Source: Streptomyces asiaticus (GTDB lineage: Bacteria; Actinomycetota; Actinomycetes; Streptomycetales; Streptomycetaceae). Taken from it: DNA of 64,000 bases. Positions 44,586 to 52,717 of the stretch are shown here, in pieces. The position numbers and the translations under genes were made by a program. Location: positions 9,486,001 to 9,550,000 of the forward strand of contig NZ_JAGSHX010000006.1 in NCBI RefSeq assembly GCF_018138715.1, written 5' to 3'. Each line of letters begins with the position of its first letter. Position 1 is the stretch's first letter. Under the pieces are notes generated by a model, which was not told where the DNA came from, made no database searches, and worked only from the letters and a program-made list of their open reading frames with translations.

Positions 44586-45761
44586 ATGTCCGACACCGTC
44601 GACGCGCCCGTGATCCGCAGCGATGAGCCCGGATCGTTCGCCCGGAGTGTGCTGGCCGAGCGCCATCCCGCACTGATCGAGAAGGTGCGCGACGCCTTCC
44701 CGTACGGCCCCGGGCAGCACCGCGCCCTCGACGCGCTGCGCGACAACGCCGCCGAGGGCACCATCGCCCCGCTCCCGCCCACCGCGTACGACCACGACCG
44801 GTGGGCGGTGTGGGGCCGGGAGCACTTCGGCCGGTCCTGGTTCGATGTGCCGTTCCTGTGGGCGGAGAGCTACTTCTACCGCCGGCTCCTGGAGGCCGTG
44901 GGCTACTTCGCGGACGGCCCCTGGCGGGGCGTCGACCCGTTCCGCCCCTTCAAACAGGCCGAGCTGGACACCCCCGGGGCCGAGGCCGAACTGGCCGCGC
45001 TCGACGACATCCTGGGCAGGCCCGCCGGGGAGCAGGCGGACGCGCTGGTGCACGGCTCACTCTGGGGCAACCGCGCGGACCTGGGCTTCCGCATCTCCTC
45101 ATCGGCCGCGGACACACACGGCGGCGACACTCCGCCGCTGGTCGCGGACGACTCGGAGGCGCTGTGGTCGCTGCTGCCCGCCGGCTCTCCGGCCACGCTG
45201 TGCGTGGTGGCGGACAACGCCGGGCGGGAGCTGCTCCCCGACCTCGTCCTCATCGACCATGTGCTCCACCACGGGCGCGCCGAGCGGGTGGTGCTCCAGG
45301 TCAAGCCGTATCCGTACTACGTCTCCGACGCCACCACCGAGGATGTCGTCGACTGTCTGCGCCGTCTGGTGCGGGCGGAGGGCGCCGCGTCCGCCACCGG
45401 CGGACGGCTGTGGGCCGCCATGGGCGACGGGCGGCTCACGGTGCGGGCGCACGACTTCTTCCGCGCCCCGCTGCCGTACGAGGAGATGCCCGGCGATCTG
45501 CGGAGCGAGTTCGCCGCGGCCACGCTCACCGTCATGAAGGGCGATCTGAACTACCGCCGCCTCGTCGGCGACCGGCTGTGGCCCCCGACCACCGCCTTCG
45601 CCGACCGCACCGGGTACTTCCCCGGCCCGGTGGCCGCGCTGCGCATCCTGAAGTCGGATGTCGTCGTCGGCCTCGACGAGCGGACCGTGGCCGCGCTGGA
45701 CGCGCACGAGGACCACTGGCGCACCAGCGGCGCTCATGCGCTGATCCAGGTACGGCGGTGA
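44586..45761 (+). CDS. DUF89/ARMT1-like metal-dependent damage-control phosphatase
   Basis: 391 residues. DUF89 motifs include VVADNAGRELLPDL (metal Asp/Asn), VMKGDLNYRRLVGDR and the C-terminal LRILKSDVVVGL. These enzymes remove phosphate from damaged or stray sugar phosphates such as fructose-1-phosphate. ATG 44586 lies 40 bp after the pentapeptide gene. Bidirectional hairpin 45765-45799 ends it. Confidence 0.85.
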   Translation: MSDTVDAPVIRSDEPGSFARSVLAERHPALIEKVRDAFPYGPGQHRALDALRDNAAEGTIAPLPPTAYDHDRWAVWGREHFGRSWFDVPFLWAESYFYRRLLEAVGYFADGPWRGVDPFRPFKQAELDTPGAEAELAALDDILGRPAGEQADALVHGSLWGNRADLGFRISSSAADTHGGDTPPLVADDSEALWSLLPAGSPATLCVVADNAGRELLPDLVLIDHVLHHGRAERVVLQVKPYPYYVSDATTEDVVDCLRRLVRAEGAASATGGRLWAAMGDGRLTVRAHDFFRAPLPYEEMPGDLRSEFAAATLTVMKGDLNYRRLVGDRLWPPTTAFADRTGYFPGPVAALRILKSDVVVGLDERTVAALDAHEDHWRTSGAHALIQVRR

Positions 45762-45764
45762 GGC

Positions 45765-45799
45765 GCGCTCCCCTCGCCCCGGAGGGCCGAGGGGAGCGC
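45765..45799. terminator. 12-bp perfect hairpin between DUF89 gene and secreted peptide A
   Basis: GCGCTCCCCTCG at 45765-45776 pairs with CGAGGGGAGCGC at 45788-45799. It serves both convergent genes and is present again, with one mismatch, behind peptide B. Confidence 0.65.
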
Positions 45800-45839
45800 G
45801 GGGGGCCGGTGACCGTGGTAGCCGGCCCCTGCCTCTGCA

Positions 45840-46082
45840 TCAGCCGCCGATGTAGTTGATGCAGCTGCTGCCGATGTTGATGTCACCGCTCGGGGCGGCG
45901 CCGCCGGTGGAGGCGGTGGTGCCGGTGGCGGTGTCGCAGTCGTTGCTCTGGAAGATGAAGCTGGACAGGTTGACGGTGGTGGGAATGTCGGAGCCGCCGT
46001 TGGCGGCTGCGGTGCCGGTGCCGAGGAGCGCAAGGGCGCCTGCGGTCGCGGCCACCAGGGCGGCCTTCTTCGCGATCTGCAT
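45840..46082 (-). CDS. Small secreted peptide A (tandem paralogue)
   Basis: 80 residues. The signal peptide is MQIAKKAALVAATAGALAL, then LGTGTAAA. The mature part of about 52 residues carries FQSNDCDTATGTT in the middle and GSSCINYIGG at the end, with two cysteines likely disulfide-bonded. It is not a chaplin or rodlin by sequence. GGAGGAAT precedes ATG 46082. The promoter, ribosome site and signal peptide are identical over 141 bp with peptide B, but mature regions differ. Probable role: surface, morphogenetic or interference peptide; not assignable. Confidence 0.75.
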   Translation of the reverse strand: MQIAKKAALVAATAGALALLGTGTAAANGGSDIPTTVNLSSFIFQSNDCDTATGTTASTGGAAPSGDINIGSSCINYIGG

Positions 46083-46136
46083 GGATTCCTCCGTGTCGAG
46101 TCGCAGAACGAATAAATCTGACGGTCCGATTTAACG
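45996..46136 (-). repeat. 141-bp duplicated block, copy A
   Basis: It is identical base for base, as far as I can read, to 46465-46605 (offset 469). It spans the promoter, the ribosome site and the signal peptide of the two paralogous peptide genes. Confidence 0.75.
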
Positions 46137-46215
46137 AAGGAAGGCGGGGCGAAGTCGGGTAAGCGCACCGGAGAGTGGCCCGTTCGGCGTACCAGGCCAT
46201 CGGCCCGGAACGGGC

Positions 46216-46250
46216 GCGCTCCCCCCGACCCGGAGGGCCGAGGGGAGCGC
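46216..46250. terminator. Hairpin after secreted peptide B
   Basis: Same stem as 45765-45799, with a single T-to-C change in the left arm, carried along in the duplication. Confidence 0.6.
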
Positions 46251-46290
46251 GGTGGGCCGGTGACCGTGGTCGTCGGCCGCTGTCCCTGCG

Positions 46291-46551
46291 TCAGCCGCCG
46301 ATGATGTTGGCGCAGGTGCTGCCGATCTTCATCTCGCCCGTCGGGCCGGCGGTGGCGGTGGAGAGGGTGGTGCCGGTGGCGGTGTCGCAGTCGTTGCTCT
46401 GGAAGACGAAGCTGCTGACGTCGAAGCTGGTGGGGGTGGTGGTGCTTCTGTCGGAGCCGCCATAGCCGTTGGCGGCTGCGGTGCCGGTGCCGAGGAGCGC
46501 AAGGGCGCCTGCGGTCGCGGCCACCAGGGCGGCCTTCTTCGCGATCTGCAT
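46291..46551 (-). CDS. Small secreted peptide B (tandem paralogue)
   Basis: 86 residues. The signal peptide is identical to peptide A. The mature region is longer by six residues at its start (YGGSDRSTTTPTSFDVSSF). It shares VFQSNDCDTATGTT, then diverges (LSTATAGPTGEMKIGSTCANIIGG). The two Cys are conserved. Same ribosome site and promoter as A. Downstream on the same strand is peptide A, 208 bp away. This and A form a two-member, recently duplicated family. Confidence 0.75.
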   Translation of the reverse strand: MQIAKKAALVAATAGALALLGTGTAAANGYGGSDRSTTTPTSFDVSSFVFQSNDCDTATGTTLSTATAGPTGEMKIGSTCANIIGG

Positions 46552-46605
46552 GGATTCCTCCGTGTCGAGTCGCAGAACGAATAAATCTGACGGTCCGATT
46601 TAACG
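46465..46605 (-). repeat. 141-bp duplicated block, copy B
   Basis: Partner of 45996-46136. Flanking sequence diverges abruptly on both sides, though similarity continues more weakly through the gene bodies and the terminators. Confidence 0.75.
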
Positions 46606-46678
46606 GAGAGAGTCCCGGGGAAGTGCGCTCAGCACACCGGAGAATGGGCCATCCGGCGCACGTAATCGCCCTCTGGTG

Positions 46679-47665
46679 TCAGTTGAGGCGGATACCCACG
46701 GCGTAGGCCGTGATCGTGCTCGGGTCGGACACATGGTGGTCCTTGGCGGCCGCGCTGTAGCTCGGCGTCTGGGTGGTGGCCGGTTCGAGCTTCCAGAGCA
46801 GATTGCCGCTGCCCCGGTAGTGCACCTCCGCGCCGCCACCGGTCAGCGCGAAACCGGGCTCCACGGATGCCACGGCGGCCGGGTGCGGCGACTGGCCGGA
46901 GTCGGCCCGGGTGAAGCTGTTGGACACGAAACCCACCGGGAGGAAGCGCCGGAGGCCGATGGCGAACACCCGGATGTTGGCGGGATCGGAGACCAGATGG
47001 TCCTTCGACCTGGCCTTCCAGGAGGTCTCGGTCGAGGGGAAGGAGGCGGTGGCGAGATTGCCGCCGCCGTGCCAGTCCACCCGGAACCCGCCGCCGACGA
47101 GGACGTACTCATCCGACGACGGGAGACCCGCCTCGGCCTCCGGATGCGGGGCCACCCCGCTGTCCGCGCGTGCTACGTACACCGACCGCAGCAGCTGGTC
47201 CCGGCTCATCCCGGCGATCTTCAGACCGATGACGTACGAGACCAGCTCATGCGCCTGCGCGTCGATGTGGTCCTTCGAGCTGACGGTCCAGCCCGACAGG
47301 TCGTCCGTGGGATAGGACGCCGTCAGCAACGCCCCGTTGGGGTATTCCACCGCGGTGGCCCCGCCGCCGATGGCGATCATGTCGCCGTCGCCGACCAGAA
47401 CCGTCTCATCGACCCAGTGCTGCTGAGGGGGATTGCCCCGGTGCGAGAAGACCGAGACGGTCACCAGGCCCGAAGCGTCCTTGAAGGTGTTGAGCCGCGT
47501 CCCCACCGAGCTCAGCACCTTTCTCGGCTGCCGAGCCCCTCTTGGCCGCCGCGCCGTCGGCGTGGCCGCGGCGGCGGTCGTGACCCCGCCACTCACCGCT
47601 CCCACGGCGGCCGCGCCCGCCACGGCCGTAGCCGCCCTGAGCATGTCCCTTCGGCTGCGCATCAC
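46679..47665 (-). CDS. Tat-exported protein with three internal repeats
   Basis: 328 residues from GTG 47665 (or the adjacent ATG 47662). The N-terminus SRRDMLRAATAVAGAAAVGA is a twin-arginine signal. The mature protein has three repeats, each ending in a KDH motif and a YxIGL-type strand: SSKDHIDAQAHELVSYVIGLK, RSKDHLVSDPANIRVFAIGLR, AAKDHHVSDPSTITAYAVGIR. Before each comes a GGGA/GGGF strand and a GNL/GALLTASYP turn. This suggests a three-bladed or pseudo-threefold beta domain. No family is recognised. It may be a surface or extracellular binding protein. Confidence 0.75.
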   Translation of the reverse strand: MMRSRRDMLRAATAVAGAAAVGAVSGGVTTAAAATPTARRPRGARQPRKVLSSVGTRLNTFKDASGLVTVSVFSHRGNPPQQHWVDETVLVGDGDMIAIGGGATAVEYPNGALLTASYPTDDLSGWTVSSKDHIDAQAHELVSYVIGLKIAGMSRDQLLRSVYVARADSGVAPHPEAEAGLPSSDEYVLVGGGFRVDWHGGGNLATASFPSTETSWKARSKDHLVSDPANIRVFAIGLRRFLPVGFVSNSFTRADSGQSPHPAAVASVEPGFALTGGGAEVHYRGSGNLLWKLEPATTQTPSYSAAAKDHHVSDPSTITAYAVGIRLN

Positions 47666-48070
47666 CCGCGTCGACCTGCCTTCCGTCGTCCATGTGCCTG
47701 ACTCGGCGTCAGGGCGAGCAGAAAGCTAACCCGGTCATCGAACGCAGGGATATTCCCCGAAATGACGGATTGACAGTGCATTGCGCCGTGGGCTAGTGGA
47801 TCGCGGCCGACTCCCGGCTCGGCCGCTACCTGGAAGAAACCCCTCCGGTGCGGGTGGCGCCCCGGGCCCGGAGACCGCTCCCGGGGCGGTCGAGGAGGGT
47901 GGCAGGGTGGCAGGTTGTCCTGTTCGGTGCGGTTGAACGACATGCCACTCGGCCAATCTTCGGTTCACGGCGATCGGTGGTGGTCCCTGCCACGGCCTCG
48001 GCGGGGCTGTCGGTCCCGGATGGCAGTATCGGCCTCGTACGCCGCCCGCCCCCGGAAAGTGAGCCCTCGC
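47666..48070. other. 405-bp gap between divergent genes
   Basis: No convincing gene. It must hold the promoter of the Tat-exported protein (minus) and that of the pentapeptide gene (plus). A small GTGGCAGG direct repeat lies at about 47900-47915. Confidence 0.45.
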
Positions 48071-48739
48071 ATGGTGCCGTCCCCCCGTGACCTCGCCGAT
48101 CTGCCCTTCGCGGACCATCTGCGGCCGTTCGGCGGGGACTTGGCGGAAGGGGGTGACTACGACAGCGTTCATCTGGACGGCGACGCCTTCGACGGGGCCG
48201 TGTGCGACCACGCCCGGTTCCTCGAGTCCGCGTTCTCCTCGGTGACCTTCACCGGGGGCCGTGGCCGCGGGGCCCGGTTCAATGAGGTGTGGCTGGACGG
48301 GGTGCGATGGGTGGGCACCGATCTGGCGGACACCGACTGGCTGGACGGCGAGCTGGGCGGCTGTGTGCTGGCCGGGCTCGAGATGTTCTCCGCGCGGCTG
48401 CACCGGGTGACCTTCCACCGGTGCAAGCTGGAATCGGTGAACCTCCGCAACGCCACGCTGCGGAACGTCACCTTCGTGGACTGTCTGCTGCGCGATGTGG
48501 ACCTCGGCGGCGCGGGGCTGACGGAGGTGGCGTTCCCGGGGACGGCGCTGGAGGGTGTGCGGTTCGGCAAGGCGCGGATGGCCAAGGTCGATCTGCGAGG
48601 GGCCACCCGGCTGGAGATCGCCGACGGTTATGACGCGCTGGGCGGCGCCACCATCGGCAGCGGTCAGCTGATGGAGCTCGCGCCGATGCTCGCCGACGCC
48701 CTGGGGATCGCGGTCCGGGACGGTGGGGCCGCACGGTGA
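48071..48739 (+). CDS. Pentapeptide-repeat protein
   Basis: 222 residues. Repeats of the A(D/N)Lxx type run from about residue 30 to 185 (DGAVCDHARFLESAFSSVTF, VNLRNATLRNVTFVDCLLRDVDLGGAGL). They are imperfect and interrupted once. Quadrilateral beta-helix is expected, perhaps as a DNA mimic or scaffold. ATG 48071 follows GGAAAGTGAG. Start is chosen by the beginning of the hydrophilic lead DLADLPFADHLRPF. Confidence 0.8.
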   Translation: MVPSPRDLADLPFADHLRPFGGDLAEGGDYDSVHLDGDAFDGAVCDHARFLESAFSSVTFTGGRGRGARFNEVWLDGVRWVGTDLADTDWLDGELGGCVLAGLEMFSARLHRVTFHRCKLESVNLRNATLRNVTFVDCLLRDVDLGGAGLTEVAFPGTALEGVRFGKARMAKVDLRGATRLEIADGYDALGGATIGSGQLMELAPMLADALGIAVRDGGAAR

Positions 48740-48776
48740 GGCACGGTGAGCCCCCACGTCCCACGGCGACCGAGGT

Positions 48777-49538
48777 TCACTGGGGGATCAGCCAGGGCCG
48801 CTGCGGCAGCGGGCTCCCCGTCTCGAGCAGCGACTTCAGATTGGACAGCACCGCGGCCCAGCCACCGGCCGCCGCGGTCCGCTCGGCCTCGTCGGCCAGG
48901 TTCTCGTGGGTCACGGTCAGCCGGACGATGTCGCCGTGCGGCTGGATGTCGAAGGTGACCCGGGAGGGCTCGGCGGTGGCATCGGCGTCGGGCGCGGCCC
49001 AGGTGGTCACCAGCCGGGTGGGCGGTGAGCTCTCCACCACCGCGCCGACGACATCGGCGGTGCCGGAGCCGTCCGTCCGCTGATGTTCCCACGGGGAGCC
49101 CACCTGCCAGTCCGACACATTGCTGTGGCCCCAGTACTCGGCCGTGAGGTCGGCGTCGGTCAGCGCGTGCCAGACCTTCTCCGGTGTGCTCTCGATGTAG
49201 ATGACGTACACGAACGTCGGCTTGTCGGCCATCGCTTCCTCCGCTTGTCGCTTCACCAGGCTCAGCGCGCGCAGCCGCGGGCGCTCGAACTTGTCGATCC
49301 AGCGCTCCTGGATCTCATTGAGGGGGACGGGGTTGAGGTAGTGGAGTTTTTCGCGGCCCCGCCGCACCGTGCTGACCAGATTGGCCGCCTCGAGAACGGC
49401 CAGATGCTGGGTGGCCGACTGGCGGGTCATCTCCAGCCGCCGGCACAGCTCGCCCAGCGTCTGGCCGTTGTGCTCATGCAGTCGGTCCAGCAGATATCGC
49501 CGGGTCTGGTCGGCCAGCGCCTTGAAGACCTTGTCCAT
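48777..49538 (-). CDS. ArsR-type HTH fused to SRPBCC/AHSA1 domain
   Basis: 253 residues. Residues 1-85 are an ArsR winged helix (MDKVFKALADQTRRYLLDRLHEHNGQTLGELCRRL). Residues about 105-250 are an AHSA1/CalC-like hydrophobic-ligand domain (VYVIYIESTPEKVWHALTDADLTAEYWGHSNVSDWQ). Fused forms are common in actinobacteria. ATG 49538 begins at the HTH; GTG 49550 is also possible. Next on the strand downstream is nothing; upstream lie the DinB and MPI-like genes, perhaps a thiol or xenobiotic response set. Confidence 0.85.
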   Translation of the reverse strand: MDKVFKALADQTRRYLLDRLHEHNGQTLGELCRRLEMTRQSATQHLAVLEAANLVSTVRRGREKLHYLNPVPLNEIQERWIDKFERPRLRALSLVKRQAEEAMADKPTFVYVIYIESTPEKVWHALTDADLTAEYWGHSNVSDWQVGSPWEHQRTDGSGTADVVGAVVESSPPTRLVTTWAAPDADATAEPSRVTFDIQPHGDIVRLTVTHENLADEAERTAAAGGWAAVLSNLKSLLETGSPLPQRPWLIPQ

Positions 49539-49625
49539 CTCTGAGCTCACACCGAACGTTATGCAGGTGATTGCCTGCATGTCAATGCGAGCGATGCGAC
49601 GGCCCCCGCTGCCGGTGATTTCGCG

Positions 49626-50132
49626 CTATCGCCTGCGGACCGCGCCGCGGATGAACGCCGCCTGTCCGACGTGCTGTAGATCATCCGAGACCACGCTGAC
49701 CAGCCGGACGCCGAGGGTCACTGCCGGGGTCCACCGCTCGTCCACGATCCGGTCGAGATCGGAGTCGCGCAGGCCGCGTACGAACGCCAGGGTGTTCTCG
49801 TGGACGGCGTCGTAGTACCCGGTGAGCAGCTCGGCGTCCACCCGCACCGCCGCCACGTCCTTGGCTCGGTGGCCGTAGCCGGTGGCCTCGGGCGGGAACG
49901 GCAGGCCGAACCGCTCGGCCCAGCCCTCGGACGTCCACAGCTGCTCGGTGCCCGCGGCGTCGGCGATGTGGTCGTCCTGTACCCGGGTCAGATGCCACAC
50001 CAGCCAGGCGATCGAATTGGCCCCGCTGTCGAGCCGTACGGCCAACTCGTCCTCCGAGAGCCCGTCCACGGCCGAGTGCACCTCCTCGCGCACCCGCTCG
50101 AAGGCGTCGGCCAGCAGATCGGCGCTGTTCAT
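49626..50132 (-). CDS. DinB/DUF664-family (mycothiol transferase-like) protein
   Basis: 168 residues, a four-helix bundle. The metal histidines are in AWLVWHLTR, near YYDAVHENT and in SDDLQHVGQAAFIRG. The family includes bacillithiol- and mycothiol-S-transferases. GAGGGAG precedes ATG 50132. It is 86 bp downstream of the MPI-like gene on the same strand, which supports a common thiol-dependent role. Confidence 0.85.
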   Translation of the reverse strand: MNSADLLADAFERVREEVHSAVDGLSEDELAVRLDSGANSIAWLVWHLTRVQDDHIADAAGTEQLWTSEGWAERFGLPFPPEATGYGHRAKDVAAVRVDAELLTGYYDAVHENTLAFVRGLRDSDLDRIVDERWTPAVTLGVRLVSVVSDDLQHVGQAAFIRGAVRRR

Positions 50133-50218
50133 TCGCGGCTCCCTCGCTCGTGGTCAGCTCCCGGCCATGGTCGCACCCCGCGGCCCCGGCCGCGGGGTGC
50201 CGACTCGCCGGACGCGTT

Positions 50219-51040
50219 TCACACGGGCGGGACGAGGGTGAAGTAGCGGTCGAGCACCGCCCGGTCGCCGGTCACCTTGTCGAGCCGGTCGGCGGGGAGC
50301 CGCTGCCACAGGAACAGCATCAGATCCGACGCGGTCCCGGCCAGCTCGACATCCTGGGACGCCCCTTCGGTGTCCTCGTCCGCGGCGCCGGTGGTCAGCC
50401 GTACCTCGGCGCCGTCGAAGCGGACCGTCCACAGGTCCGGACCGTCGGTCCGGCGGAACCGGAAGCGCTCGCCCGCCCCGGGCGGGGCCTCCCGCCACGC
50501 CCGCCGGGCCGGGGCCATCACCTCGAAGGTCTGGGTCACGGCGTCCACCGCGAGGTCGGGCTCGATCGGCCGGGCCCGCCCGCCGACCGCCCGCTCGGCG
50601 TCCCAGCGGTGCAGGGCCGCCTCGATGGTCTGCATCCGCAGCCAGAAACCCGCGGTCCGCTCCGCCGACCACGTCCACACCGCCAGCCCCGGATCCTCGC
50701 TCCGGAACAGCGCCTCGAGTCGCGCGGCGCCCTCGGCGAACCAGTCGACGAGACTCACCGGCACCGGCCCGTGATGCGGCCCGCCGGTGGGCGCCGGCCA
50801 GCCGTCGCGGTCCTCGGGAAGCTCGAAGAGGGTGGCATCCGTGATGTCCGGCTGCCGATCGAGCCGCTCCCGGATGACGCGGGCGACCAGACGATGCACC
50901 CCGCCCAGGTGCAGCACCAGATCCGACATCGTCCAGTCGGGGCAGGAGGGGATCAGTGGCGCGTCCGCCCCGTCGGCGGCGCCACGGGCCGCCTGCTCGA
51001 ACGCCACGATCTCACGGTGGAAATGGGCTGAATAGTCCAT
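50219..51040 (-). CDS. Maleylpyruvate isomerase-like mycothiol-dependent protein
   Basis: 273 residues. The N-terminal DinB-like bundle has zinc ligands His44 (DLVLHLGGVHR), Glu144 and His148 (QTIEAALHRWD). A C-terminal SCP2-like domain follows (VELAGTASDLMLFLWQRLPADRL). This is the TIGR03083-type family. Mycothiol-dependent isomerisation or detoxification is expected, substrate unknown. ATG 51040 is chosen because the family begins there. Confidence 0.85.
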   Translation of the reverse strand: MDYSAHFHREIVAFEQAARGAADGADAPLIPSCPDWTMSDLVLHLGGVHRLVARVIRERLDRQPDITDATLFELPEDRDGWPAPTGGPHHGPVPVSLVDWFAEGAARLEALFRSEDPGLAVWTWSAERTAGFWLRMQTIEAALHRWDAERAVGGRARPIEPDLAVDAVTQTFEVMAPARRAWREAPPGAGERFRFRRTDGPDLWTVRFDGAEVRLTTGAADEDTEGASQDVELAGTASDLMLFLWQRLPADRLDKVTGDRAVLDRYFTLVPPV

Positions 51041-51210
51041 GAGCCGCACTCTGCCAGGTGGCGAACGCCGCTGCCATACACCGCCCGGCCACTCGGTACG
51101 CCTTCGCTGTCGGCAGACCGAATCGGCCCCCGGCGAAGCCGCACGGGCCCGGCGCACCGCCGCTGTTAGCTTCCTCCCATCCCGCAAGGCGAAGGACAAG
51201 GAGCGCGGCG

Positions 51211-51942
51211 ATGGTGACGACCAGACGCATCGAATACCCCGTGGACGGCACCACCATGGTGGGCCATCTGGCGCTGCCCGGGGGCACGGACCGGCGCCCC
51301 GCCGTACTGATCGCCCATGAGGGCCCCGGCATCACCGACCACCAGCGCGAGCGCGCCGACCGGCTCGCCGAACTCGGCTATGTGGCCTTCGCCCTCGACT
51401 ACCACGGCGGCGGACGGTTCATCGAGGACCGCGAGGAGATGTTCGCCCGGATCGACGAACTGCTCGCCGACCCCGACCGCATGCGCGCCCTCACCGGAGC
51501 CGGGCTCGCGGTGCTGACCGCAGAGCCCCGGGCCGACACCTCGCGGCTCGCCGCCATCGGCTACTGCCTGGGCGGCACCATGGTCCTCGAACTCGCCCGG
51601 AGCGGCGCGGACCTCAAGGCCGTGGTCGGCTTCCACCCCGGTCTGACGAGCACCCGGCCCCAGGACTCCGCCAACATCACCGGCAAGGTCCTGGTCTGTG
51701 TGGGGTCCGAGGACCCGTTCAGTCCGGTCGAGCAGCGTCTGGCCTTCGAGGAGGAGATGCGGGCCGCCGGAGTGGACTGGCGGATGCACCTCCACGGCGG
51801 CGCCCTGCACAGCTTCACCCACCCCGGCCTCGAATCCGACCCCGTGGCCCGCCCGGGGATCGGCTATCACCGGCCCTCCGCCGAACGGGCCTGGCGGGCC
51901 ATGCTCGACCTGTTCGACGAGGTCTTCCCGACCATGGTGTGA
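51211..51942 (+). CDS. Dienelactone hydrolase family protein
   Basis: 243 residues, cytoplasmic. The triad is Cys119 (GYCLGG), Asp in VGSEDPF and His in ALHSFTHP. Glu37 (HEGPG) activates the Cys as in DLH. It may open dienelactone or related lactones in aromatic degradation. AAGGAG precedes ATG 51211. Its last 8 codons (EVFPTMV and stop) lie inside the left 82-bp direct repeat. The intact partner gene (binding protein) lies 4.3 kb on. Original neighbours were probably DLH and the ABC operon. Confidence 0.88.
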   Translation: MVTTRRIEYPVDGTTMVGHLALPGGTDRRPAVLIAHEGPGITDHQRERADRLAELGYVAFALDYHGGGRFIEDREEMFARIDELLADPDRMRALTGAGLAVLTAEPRADTSRLAAIGYCLGGTMVLELARSGADLKAVVGFHPGLTSTRPQDSANITGKVLVCVGSEDPFSPVEQRLAFEEEMRAAGVDWRMHLHGGALHSFTHPGLESDPVARPGIGYHRPSAERAWRAMLDLFDEVFPTMV

Positions 51943-52000
51943 ACAGCGCAGGGCCCCCATCGTGAAATGCCATGAGGGACCAACTGCGCTTATCCCCGGC
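51919..52000 (+). repeat. 82-bp direct repeat, left copy (DLH end/SBP start)
   Basis: It matches 56170-56251 at 79 of 82 positions with no gaps (offset 4251). It contains the end of the DLH gene, a short spacer and the first 10 codons of the binding-protein gene. Here that start runs only 15 codons (51972-52019) before a stop. Confidence 0.9.
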
Positions 52001-52196
52001 CGGGCGGGACGGCGAGTAGTGTGCTGTGCAGGGCGAGTGCTGCTTCGGAGGGCGGGTGGTTACGTGAGGCGGCCGGCCCGAGTCCCATCGGCGGGGGCGG
52101 GAGCGCCAGGTCGACCCGGGTGAGGCCGGGCCTTGTGGTGATGGCCTCTTCGGGGACGTAGGCGCAAGGTCGGCGAAGGCCACGTGGCGGGCGCGG
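52001..52196 (-). pseudogene. Unassigned truncated coding remnant
   Basis: On the minus strand a frame reads AYVPEEAITTRPGLTRVDLA onward to ALHSTLLAV and stops at a TAA that lies inside the 82-bp repeat (51989-51991). It has no start of its own and differs in frame from the VOC stump before it. I cannot name it. It looks like the tail of a gene cut at the insertion junction, or frameshift debris. Confidence 0.3.
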
Positions 52197-52428
52197 GCGC
52201 GTCGGCGAGAGCGCCCTCGTCCGCGACCGAGAAGGCCGAGGAGATCACACCGGACCGCCCTTCGACCAGGGCCAGACAGTGATGGCGTTGATCGGCCCGC
52301 AGATGCGCGACGCCTGGTTCGTCGGACGGCACCTGCTCCAGGCCCACGACATCGGTCGCACAGGCGATGGCCGCCGGCAGGTCCGAGACGCCGGAGCGCA
52401 CATAGGCGAGGTCAATGAGTTCGATCAC
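52197..52428 (-). pseudogene. Truncated VOC-family (BphC-like) extradiol dioxygenase
   Basis: From GTG 52428 (AGGGAG upstream), about 77 residues read VIELIDLAYVRSGVSDLPAA, then DVVGLE, VAHLRADQRHHCLALVEG and AFSVADEGALADA. This is the first betaalphabetabetabeta module of BphC-type 2,3-dihydroxybiphenyl dioxygenases. Family resemblance ends near 52197, where frame and composition change. The catalytic second half (His, His, Glu) is gone, so it is a non-functional stump. A perfect operator-like palindrome lies upstream at 52574. Confidence 0.7.
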
Positions 52429-52717
52429 CGTGTGGTCGTCTCCCTGTGTGGACAGTGAGGCACATGGCTGCCGACCGGTATTCGCGGCCGACACGCTTGC
52501 CGGGGCCTGATGGCCTGATCGGGCAGAGCGAAGGAGGTGGCCGACGGCCAGTACGGCATCGGCGGTTCAGAAAAACTGTATGCAGTTACCGGAGGATGTC
52601 AAGGTGCGCCGCGGGCTTCGGTGTTGCGTTCCGCGCGAGTCCGGAAACGCCTGTTCCGCACGAGCCCGGGAACGTCTCAGCAGCGCACGGGCACGGGTAC
52701 GGGTACGGCGGGGCGCG
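52429..52717. other. Upstream region of the VOC stump and GntR gene end
   Basis: No sound gene. On the plus strand the palindrome at 52574 is followed by GGAGG, as if a gene once began here, but the reading frames behind it are low-complexity and overlap gntR. A short repeat of GCACGG/GTACGG units lies at about 52684-52707. Confidence 0.45.
52574..52587. promoter_or_regulatory. GntR-box candidate 1
   Basis: AACTGTATGCAGTT, a near-perfect palindrome and the exact reverse complement of box 3 at 54481. It lies before the VOC stump. Confidence 0.6.

Noticed and set aside
45840..46551. Chaplin or rodlin identity for the two small secreted peptides
   Set aside because: Length is right, but the chaplin GN(T/x)CxN core and the rodlin pattern are absent.
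47848..48090. 80-codon frame in the gap before the pentapeptide gene
   Set aside because: Arg/Pro-rich, no ribosome site, overlaps the next start.
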